In this document: positions 15,235-21,524 of the stretch, piece after piece
Numbering within the stretch: the stretch's first letter is position 1
How the letters are laid out: every line of letters starts with the position of its first letter
Source: Nonomuraea deserti
GTDB taxonomy: Bacteria > Actinomycetota > Actinomycetes > Streptosporangiales > Streptosporangiaceae
Direction: 5' to 3'
Length of the DNA: 35,126 bases
Assembly: GCF_004348685.1 (NCBI RefSeq)
Contig: NZ_SMKO01000095.1
Location: 1-35,126, forward strand
Program-made: the position numbers and the translations under genes
Notes under the pieces: model-generated
Told to the model about the DNA's origin: nothing
The model's database searches: none
The model's input: the letters and a program-made list of their open reading frames with translations, nothing else

Positions 15235-15264
15235 TTCATTACTTACGCGAAAGTAAGCAATGAA
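15235..15264. promoter_or_regulatory. 30-bp TetR operator between P450 and tetR
   Basis: TTCATTACTTAC (15235-15246) and GTAAGCAATGAA (15253-15264) are inverted copies matching at 11 of 12 positions around GCGAAA. It is an AT-rich island 27 bp upstream of the P450 start and 29 bp before the tetR start, well placed to repress both. Confidence 0.8.
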
Positions 15265-15293
15265 GCGGCCGGCGGTCAAGTGATGGGAGCGGG

Positions 15294-15854
15294 ATGGCTG
15301 GACGGCGGACGGACACGAGAGAGCGGATCCAGCAGGTGGCGCTGGAGCTGTTCGCCGAGCGGGGATATGACAAGACCACGCTCCAGGAGGTCGCGGAGCG
15401 GCTGCAGATCACCAGGCCCGCGCTCTACTACCACTTCCGCACCAAGGAGGCGATCCTCGCCGGCGTCGTCGACCGGCTGGTCGACTCGATAGACGAGCTG
15501 GTGGCCTGGGCCAGGCAGCAGCCCATGACCGCCGAGTCGAAGAGGGAGATCCTGCGGCGGATCGCCGAACTGCTGGCGGATCAGTGGCGGCCGTTGATCC
15601 AGTTCGCGCAGGTGAACCAGGGGGTGATGCGCGAGGTGCCGGCCGGCGAGCGCATGCGGCAGGGCATGATCAGCATGCTGTCCCTGCTGGCGCCCCCGGA
15701 GGCCGGCCCGGTGCGTCGGTTCGAGGCCCGGCTCGCGGTGCTCGCGGTGATCATGGGCAACGTGCCATTCCTCGACGACACGGACCTGCCGGAGGAGGAG
15801 CGGGTGGCGGTGGCGCTGGAGGTGGCCGCCAAGCTGGTCTCCGAGGACGGTTAG
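15294..15854 (+). CDS. TetR-family repressor
   Basis: Regulator of 186 residues. The N-terminal helix-turn-helix is ALELFAERGYDKTTLQEVAERLQITRPALYYHFRTKEAIL (about residues 17-56), with LYYHF as the family's recognition-helix end. The rest is the helical ligand-binding and dimerisation domain, and ligand specificity is not readable. The ATG at 15294 follows GGGAGCGGG closely. It is divergent from the P450 and separated by a 30-bp dyad, so P450 control and autoregulation are likely. It is convergent with the FAD oxidoreductase, whose stop is only 6 bp away. Confidence 0.92.
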   Translation: MAGRRTDTRERIQQVALELFAERGYDKTTLQEVAERLQITRPALYYHFRTKEAILAGVVDRLVDSIDELVAWARQQPMTAESKREILRRIAELLADQWRPLIQFAQVNQGVMREVPAGERMRQGMISMLSLLAPPEAGPVRRFEARLAVLAVIMGNVPFLDDTDLPEEERVAVALEVAAKLVSEDG

Positions 15855-15860
15855 CGGCGA

Positions 15861-17366
15861 TCAGCGGCCGAGCAGGGCCATGGCGGCGTTGTGCCCGCCG
15901 ATCCCGCTCACACCGCCGCCCCTGCGGGCGCTTGCGCCGCACACGAGAACGCGCTCGTGCTCGGTCTCCACGCCCCAGCCGCCCCCTTCGGCGTACGGCC
16001 AGCTCAGGTCGGTGTGGAAGATGTGGCCCCCGGGAAGCCCCGCGTCCTTTTCGAGGTCGACGGGCGTCTTGGCCTCGACGCACAGGGTGCCGTCGGGGGC
16101 CTTGAGCAGGCAGTCCTCGAGGGGTTCCGCCAGGACGGCGTTGACGGAGGCGAAGGTGGCCTCCAGCGCCTGCTTCCTGGATTGATCAGGTTTTGTCCGG
16201 AAAAGTCGGGCGGGCATGTGCAGCCCGAACAGCGTCATCGTCTCGGCCCTGCCCCTGAGCTCGGGGCCGAGGATGGACGGATCGGTCAGGGAGTGGCAGT
16301 AGACCTCGGCGGGCGGCAGCTCAGGGATCTCCCCTCGGGCCGCCCGGGCGTACGCCCTGGCGAGCTGGTCGCGTCCCTCGTTGATGTGGAACGTCCCGCT
16401 GAAGGCGGCCCGCGGATCCACGTTCGCGTCCTTCAGCCGGGGCAGCCGCGACAGCACCATGTTGACCTTCAGCTGCGCCCCCTCGGGCGCCTGCACCGGC
16501 CGGCCCATCAGCCGGTCGAGCACCGCGGGCGGCAGGTTGACCAGCACGTGCCCGCCGTTCACCGTGTGCTCGCCGTCCTCCGCCACGAACGCGACCTCGC
16601 CGGACGGCGAGATCCCGACGATCTCCGCGCCGGTCCTGATCTCGGCGCCGGCCCGCCTGGCCGCCGCCTCCAGCGCCCCTGAGACCGCGCCCATGCCGCC
16701 GACGGGGACGTTCCAGTCGCCGGTGCCGTCGCCGATCACGTGGTAGAGGAAGCACCGGTTGGCCGACAGGTCGGTGGTGGTGTCGGCGAACGTCCCGATG
16801 AGCGCGTCGGTGAGCACGACGCCGCGCACGGTGTCGTCGGCGAAACGTTCGTCCACGGTCTCGCCGATCGGCCTGGCGAACAGGTCCCGCCACGCCTCCG
16901 CGCCGACCAGCCGCTCGATCTCGGCCGGTGTGCGCAGGGGTTCGAGCAGGGTGGGAGCGAGGGCGCGGGCGACCCGCGCGGTCATGCCGTAGAAGTCCCG
17001 CCAGGCCTCGTGGTCGGCGTCACCTCCCGTGACGTCGCGGAACGACGCCGCCGTACGTGCCGCGTCCTCGTTGTCGACGAGCAGGCCGGTGCCGCCCCTG
17101 GGCGTGTAGGAGGCGTGGCGGCGGCGCCGCAGCTCCAGGTCGAGTCCCAGGTCGCGGACGATCTCGCGGGGCAGGAGGCTGACGAGGTAGGAGTAGCGCG
17201 ACAGTCGCACGTCCACGCCGGGGAAGGCCCGGGTGGAGATCGCCAGGCCGCCCACGTGGTCGTACCGCTCCAGGACGAGCACCCGCCGTCCCGCCCGGGC
17301 CAGGTACGCCGCGGCGACCAGCCCGTTGTGCCCGCCGCCGGCCACGATCACGTCATAAGCGCCCAT
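15861..17366 (-). CDS. Phytoene-desaturase-like FAD oxidoreductase
   Basis: FAD-dependent oxidoreductase of the CrtI/PYROXD2 group, 501 residues, predicted cytosolic or peripheral. The N-terminal dinucleotide-binding motif is YDVIVAGGGHNGLVAAAYLARAGRRVLVLERYDHVGG. VPVGGMGAVSGALEAAARRAGAEIRTGAEV-like text near residue 225 is the family's second signature, and the C-terminal VLVCGASARRGGGVSGIGGHNAA closes the FAD site. No carotenoid genes adjoin, so desaturase activity should not be assumed; the substrate is unknown. The ATG at 17366 directly precedes the FAD fold; an in-frame ATG at 17396 would add 10 residues. It lies 49 bp after the LysR gene on the same strand. Confidence 0.88.
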   Translation of the reverse strand: MGAYDVIVAGGGHNGLVAAAYLARAGRRVLVLERYDHVGGLAISTRAFPGVDVRLSRYSYLVSLLPREIVRDLGLDLELRRRRHASYTPRGGTGLLVDNEDAARTAASFRDVTGGDADHEAWRDFYGMTARVARALAPTLLEPLRTPAEIERLVGAEAWRDLFARPIGETVDERFADDTVRGVVLTDALIGTFADTTTDLSANRCFLYHVIGDGTGDWNVPVGGMGAVSGALEAAARRAGAEIRTGAEIVGISPSGEVAFVAEDGEHTVNGGHVLVNLPPAVLDRLMGRPVQAPEGAQLKVNMVLSRLPRLKDANVDPRAAFSGTFHINEGRDQLARAYARAARGEIPELPPAEVYCHSLTDPSILGPELRGRAETMTLFGLHMPARLFRTKPDQSRKQALEATFASVNAVLAEPLEDCLLKAPDGTLCVEAKTPVDLEKDAGLPGGHIFHTDLSWPYAEGGGWGVETEHERVLVCGASARRGGGVSGIGGHNAAMALLGR

Positions 17367-17415
17367 CCACGCACCATAAGGCGCAAACCACACCATCCGT
17401 CAACGCCCAGAACGG

Positions 17416-18306
17416 TCACGGTCGGCTGGCGATGGCGAGCAGGATCGCGGCGGGGCCGGTGAGGGGACGGCCGCGGCGCCACACCGCCCGCAGGCTCCTG
17501 ACCAGATTCACCCCCGCCAGCGGCACCTCCACCAGCCGCCCGGTCGCCACGTCGGCCTCCACCGCGTACCCGCTGAGCACCGCGGGCGCCGCTCCCGCCT
17601 GCGCGGCTCCCTTGACCGCCGCGTTCGACCCCAGCTCCAGCCGCGGGCTGGCCTGGTGCAGGCCCTTGAACGCCACGTCCAGCGTCTCCCGCGTCCCCGA
17701 CCCCGGCTCCCGCACCACCAGCGGCGTCGCGGCCAGCTCCGCGCCGCGAAGCGCGGTGCGGCGCCGCGCCCACGGATGGCCGGGCGCCACCACGACGACC
17801 AGCCTGTCGGTGCCCACGACCCGGCTGTCCAGCCCTTCGGGCACACTCGGCCCCTCGACGAACCCCAGCTCCACGTCCTCGGCCAGCACCCGCGCCGCGA
17901 CGTCGGCGGAGTTGACCACGTCGAGCCCGACCGGCACGTCCGGCTCCCGGTTCTGCAGCTCACCGAGCCACCTGGGCACGAGGTACTCGGCCACGGTCAT
18001 GCTGGACGCCACCCGCAGGTGCGCCGCCTCCCCGTGCCGTACGGCCTGCACGGCCCGCATCAGCTCCTCGGCGGCGGCGAGCACCTGGGCGGCCCAGCCC
18101 GCCACCATCCTCCCCTCGGCGGTGAGCGTGGAGCCGCGCGGTGTGCGCTCGACCAGGGGCAGGCCCAGGCGGCGTTCGAGATGGGCGACGCGCTTGCTCG
18201 CCGACGGCTGGGCGATGCCCGCGGCCTTGGCCGCCTGCCCGAGGCTGCCCAGCACGCCGACGTCGACCAGCAGCTTCAAGGAGTCGAGATCGGGCAGTGC
18301 ACTCAT
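17416..18306 (-). CDS. LysR-family regulator
   Basis: Regulator of 296 residues. The N-terminal HTH is LKLLVDVGVLGSLGQAAKAAGIAQPSASKRVAHLERRLGLPLVER (about residues 10-55). The LysR substrate domain starts near residue 90 (LRVASSMTVAEYLVPRWLGEL). It is divergent from the YeiH-family gene, the classic arrangement for a LysR regulator and its target; E. coli YeiE sits beside yeiH the same way. The ATG at 18306 lies inside the inverted repeat 18304-18320, and no normal ribosome site is visible. Confidence 0.92.
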   Translation of the reverse strand: MSALPDLDSLKLLVDVGVLGSLGQAAKAAGIAQPSASKRVAHLERRLGLPLVERTPRGSTLTAEGRMVAGWAAQVLAAAEELMRAVQAVRHGEAAHLRVASSMTVAEYLVPRWLGELQNREPDVPVGLDVVNSADVAARVLAEDVELGFVEGPSVPEGLDSRVVGTDRLVVVVAPGHPWARRRTALRGAELAATPLVVREPGSGTRETLDVAFKGLHQASPRLELGSNAAVKGAAQAGAAPAVLSGYAVEADVATGRLVEVPLAGVNLVRSLRAVWRRGRPLTGPAAILLAIASRP

Positions 18307-18320
18307 AGCCCCAGGCTATG
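18304..18320. promoter_or_regulatory. LysR box overlapping the lysR start codon
   Basis: CATAGCC-CCA-GGCTATG is a perfect 7-bp dyad containing the T-N11-A pattern of LysR boxes. Its left arm is the reverse complement of the lysR ATG, so binding would block lysR directly while sitting about 57 bp upstream of the YeiH start, a suitable activation distance. Confidence 0.65.
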
Positions 18321-18376
18321 GCCTCCCAGTCAGCTCACGCCTACCGGCCGGGTCACCCGCTCAGAACACTGGGATC

Positions 18377-19492
18377 ATGTCCCTCACCGACAGTTCGCCC
18401 GGCGCCGCCCGCCACCCATCGGGGCCGCAGCCGGGAGCTCACGACACCGCCACAGCGGGGTCGCGGACTCGCCGCTCCACCACGCCGGGATCACGAGCTC
18501 TCCGCCTCGCCGGGGCGCGGATCCGCCGTACCGGCCCCTTCCTCGCCGCGACCTGGCCGGGTGTCGCCGTGGCCGCGCTCGCGGTGGTGTTCGCGCTGGC
18601 CGTCAACCGCTTCCTGCCTGCGCTCAGCCCCGCGGTGATCGCGGTGGTCTCCGGCGCGGCGCTGGCCAACGTGGCCGGGATCGGCGACCGGTTGAAGCCG
18701 GGGCTCGCGTTCGTCTCCAAGCGGGTGCTCCGGGTCGCGGTCGCCCTGCTCGGCCTGCAGATCGCGCTGCCTCAGGTGCTCGCGCTCGGCTGGCAGACGC
18801 TCGCCGTCGTGATGGTGGCGACCGGGGTGACGTTCGCGGTGACGCCGCGGATCGGGCGCAGGCTCGGCCTCACTCCTGGCGCGTCGCTCCTCGTCGCGAC
18901 CGGCGTGTCCATCTGCGGCGCCGCCGCGATCGCCGCCATGCACGAAAGCACGGACCTCTCCGACGATGACGACGCCGCCGGCGCGCTCGGCGTCATCGTC
19001 CTGTACGGCACCGCCGCCATCGCGGCGATCCCCCTGCTGGCCGCGCTCATCGGCCTGTCTCCCGCGCAGCTCGCGGTGTGGACGGGGGCGGCCGTGCACG
19101 AGGTCGCCCAGGTGGCCGCCATCGGCGCCGCCTCGGGGGTCCTGGCCACCGCCGTGACGGTCAAGCTGGGCCGCGTGCTCCTGCTCGCCCCCATGGTGGC
19201 CCTGTTCTCCGGCCGCACCAGGGGCACCTCGTCCCGCCCGCCGGTCGTGCCGCTGTTCGTGGTGGCGTTCCTGGCGATGGTCGCCCTGCGCAGCACCGGG
19301 CAGGTGCCCGCGGCGGTGACCGACCTGGTCCCCCAGGTCACCGGCGTGCTGATGGCGGCCGCCCTGTTCGGCCTGGGCACCGGCATCGACCTACGGAAAC
19401 TGGTCAAGGGTGGACGGATCCTGCTGCTAGGAGGCATCGCCACGGCCGTCATCGCCGCCGTCTCGCTGGCCGGGGCGGCGTTCCTCGTGTGA
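18377..19492 (+). CDS. YeiH-family putative sulfate exporter
   Basis: Integral membrane protein of 371 residues (UPF0324/Cons_hypoth698, annotated as putative sulfate exporter; the substrate is unproven). A polar, disordered N-terminus of about 50 residues precedes about 10 hydrophobic helices. Family motifs include ALANVAGIGDRLKPGLAFVSKRVLRVAVALLG, GVSICGAAAIAAM and VHEVAQVAAIGAASG. The start ATG at 18377 has only a weak TGGGA ribosome site. It is divergent from LysR with a LysR box between. PsuG follows 103 bp later with no obvious terminator, so readthrough is possible. Confidence 0.87.
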   Translation: MSLTDSSPGAARHPSGPQPGAHDTATAGSRTRRSTTPGSRALRLAGARIRRTGPFLAATWPGVAVAALAVVFALAVNRFLPALSPAVIAVVSGAALANVAGIGDRLKPGLAFVSKRVLRVAVALLGLQIALPQVLALGWQTLAVVMVATGVTFAVTPRIGRRLGLTPGASLLVATGVSICGAAAIAAMHESTDLSDDDDAAGALGVIVLYGTAAIAAIPLLAALIGLSPAQLAVWTGAAVHEVAQVAAIGAASGVLATAVTVKLGRVLLLAPMVALFSGRTRGTSSRPPVVPLFVVAFLAMVALRSTGQVPAAVTDLVPQVTGVLMAAALFGLGTGIDLRKLVKGGRILLLGGIATAVIAAVSLAGAAFLV

Positions 19493-19595
19493 TTCTGGGA
19501 TGGCCGCCGTACCGTGCTCGGCTTGGAACAAATACCGTAAAGTACCCCGTTCAGGGTATGCCGGTCAGGATCACTCAGGGAGCACGAAACTCACC

Positions 19596-20516
19596 ATGCG
19601 CAGCGCCACCCACCTCGTTCTCCAGCCGTCCGTCGCCGAGGCCATGGCCGACGGAGCGCCGGTCGTGGCGCTTGAGTCCACGATCATCTCCCACGGGCTG
19701 CCGCAACCGCGCAACCTCGAGGTGGCGCGCGAGCTGGAGGGGATCGTGCGCGCCGCCGGCGCCGTGCCGGCCACGATCGCCGTGCTCGACGGCGTGCCGC
19801 GCATCGGGCTGGACGAGGCGGAGCTGGAGCGCGTCGCGACGGAGCCCGGCCTGCGCAAGCTGGGACAGCGGGATCTGCCCGTGGCGGCGGCGCTGAAGGC
19901 GAGCGGCGCGACCACCGTGTCGGCCACGTCGTTCCTGGCCGCCCGTGCCGGGATCCGGATCTTCGCCACCGGCGGCCTGGGCGGCGTGCACCGGGGCTGG
20001 GCGGAGGACCAGGACGAGTCCGCCGACCTCGACACGCTCGCCCGTACGCGCATCACGATCGTCTGCGCCGGCGTGAAGTCGATCCTCGACGTGCCCGCGA
20101 CGCTCCAGCGCCTGGAGACCAGGGGCGTGACGGTGGCGGGCTACCGTACGGACACCTTCCCCGGCTTCTACCTGCACTCCTCCGGCCAGCCGATCGACTG
20201 GCGCATCGAGTCGCCCGCCGAGGCCGCGGCCATCATGCGCGGCCAGGACGCTCTCGGCGGCCAGGAGAGCGCGCTGATCGTGGCCAACCCCGTGCCTGAG
20301 GACCGCCAGCTCGATCCCGAGCTGCACGACCGCGTGCTCGCCGCGGCGCTGGCCGCCGCCGAGCGCGAGGGCGTCAAGGGGCAGGCCATCACGCCGTTCC
20401 TGCTCGGCTATCTCGTGGACGGCACCGGCGGCGCCTCCCTGGAGGCGAACCTGGCCGCCGTGCGCGGCAACACCGCACTCGCCGCCCAGATCGCCCTCGC
20501 GTGGGCAAGACCGTGA
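19596..20516 (+). CDS. psuG: Pseudouridine-5'-phosphate glycosidase
   Basis: Cytosolic enzyme of 306 residues that cleaves pseudouridine 5'-phosphate to uracil and ribose 5-phosphate (reversible), second step of pseudouridine salvage. The family motifs are clear: VALESTIISHGLPQPRNLEVA at the N-terminus with the metal/catalytic Glu, ATIAVLDGVPRIGL, FATGGLGGVHRG, TIVCAGVKSILDVPATLQRLETRGV with the Schiff-base Lys in AGVKS, and GYRTDTFPGFYLHSSG. Full length. The ATG at 19596 is chosen by family start, although GGGAG is rather far away (about 13 nt). It overlaps the following kinase gene by 4 nt. Confidence 0.95.
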   Translation: MRSATHLVLQPSVAEAMADGAPVVALESTIISHGLPQPRNLEVARELEGIVRAAGAVPATIAVLDGVPRIGLDEAELERVATEPGLRKLGQRDLPVAAALKASGATTVSATSFLAARAGIRIFATGGLGGVHRGWAEDQDESADLDTLARTRITIVCAGVKSILDVPATLQRLETRGVTVAGYRTDTFPGFYLHSSGQPIDWRIESPAEAAAIMRGQDALGGQESALIVANPVPEDRQLDPELHDRVLAAALAAAEREGVKGQAITPFLLGYLVDGTGGASLEANLAAVRGNTALAAQIALAWARP

Positions 20517-21442
20517 CGGACAACGCTCTCCTGATCATCGGCGACGTCGTCACCGATATGGTGGCGTTGCATGGTTCACCGGTCATGACGGGCACCGACA
20601 CGGCCGCCGACATCGTGCTCCGTCCCGGCGGCTCCGGCGCGAACACCGCCGCCTGGGCCGCCTGCCTGGGCGCCGACGTGCGGCTGTTGGCCAAGCTGGG
20701 TTACGACAGCAGCGAGTGGCACACGACCGAGCTCCTCAAGACGGGCGTACGCCCGCACTTCTCCGTGGATCCCGAGCATCCGACCGCGGTCGTGATCGCG
20801 ATGGTGGACAAGAGCGGTGAGCGCTCGATGCTCACCAACCGCGGCGCCGGCGGCCTGATCTCGGACGCCGACTGGGACCCCGCCCTGCTCGACGGCGTCG
20901 GCCGGCTCCATCTGTCGGGATACATCCTCTTCGCCGAGGGCGGGCTGCGGCTGGCCAGGCGCGCCATGGCGGAGGCGGCGGCCAGAGACGTCGCGATCAG
21001 CGTCGACCCGGCCTCCACGGGGCCCCTGCGCGAGTTCGGCGTCGAACGGTTCGTCCAGGAAACCGCCGCCGCCGGCCTGATCATCCCGAATCTTGACGAG
21101 GCCCTGATTCTCAGTGGTGCCCCAACGCCGGAGCGTGCCGCCGTACTCTTGAGTGAGACGTACGGCACAGCGGTCGTGAAGCTGGGAGCGGAGGGAGCGC
21201 TGGCCGCCGTGGACGGTGCAGTGGTCGCGACGGCGGCGTGCGTGCCCGCCGAGGTCGTCGACTCGACCGGGGCAGGTGACGCGTTCGCCGCGGGCTTCCT
21301 CGCGGCGGCTTTACACGGGGCCGGGGAAGGGGCCGCTCTGGAGGCTGGTTGCCGCGCGGGGGCCGAATGTGTGGCCCACGTGGGCGGCCGACCACGGTAC
21401 GGTTTGGATCTGAACCGTCTTTACCCTATTCACACTGATTGA
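20513..21442 (+). CDS. psuK: PfkB-family kinase, probable pseudouridine kinase
   Basis: Ribokinase/PfkB-fold kinase of 309 residues. Signature 1 is RPGGSGANTAAWAACLGADVRLLAKLG; signature 2 with the catalytic Asp is VVDSTGAGDAFAAGFLAAAL. Its GTG (20513) overlaps the psuG TGA, so the two are translationally coupled; a GTG at 20501 in the same frame is an alternative start. From this partnership it most likely phosphorylates pseudouridine to pseudouridine 5'-phosphate for PsuG. No dedicated pseudouridine transporter (PsuT) is next to it. Confidence 0.85.
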   Translation: MTDNALLIIGDVVTDMVALHGSPVMTGTDTAADIVLRPGGSGANTAAWAACLGADVRLLAKLGYDSSEWHTTELLKTGVRPHFSVDPEHPTAVVIAMVDKSGERSMLTNRGAGGLISDADWDPALLDGVGRLHLSGYILFAEGGLRLARRAMAEAAARDVAISVDPASTGPLREFGVERFVQETAAAGLIIPNLDEALILSGAPTPERAAVLLSETYGTAVVKLGAEGALAAVDGAVVATAACVPAEVVDSTGAGDAFAAGFLAAALHGAGEGAALEAGCRAGAECVAHVGGRPRYGLDLNRLYPIHTD

Positions 21443-21524
21443 TAGCTTGCCGCGTAGGCTGCACCATTAGCCACAACATTACGGGCAGCACCATGCGGCT
21501 CACTGGGGAGGATAAGGTCCGCCG

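Noticed and set aside
15861..17366. FAD oxidoreductase as part of a carotenoid cluster
   Set aside because: No phytoene synthase, GGPP synthase or cyclase is present, and the family includes many non-carotenoid enzymes.
17432..19492. 686-codon frame ending as the YeiH-family protein
   Set aside because: The first 315 codons are antisense to the LysR gene; the membrane protein starts at 18377.
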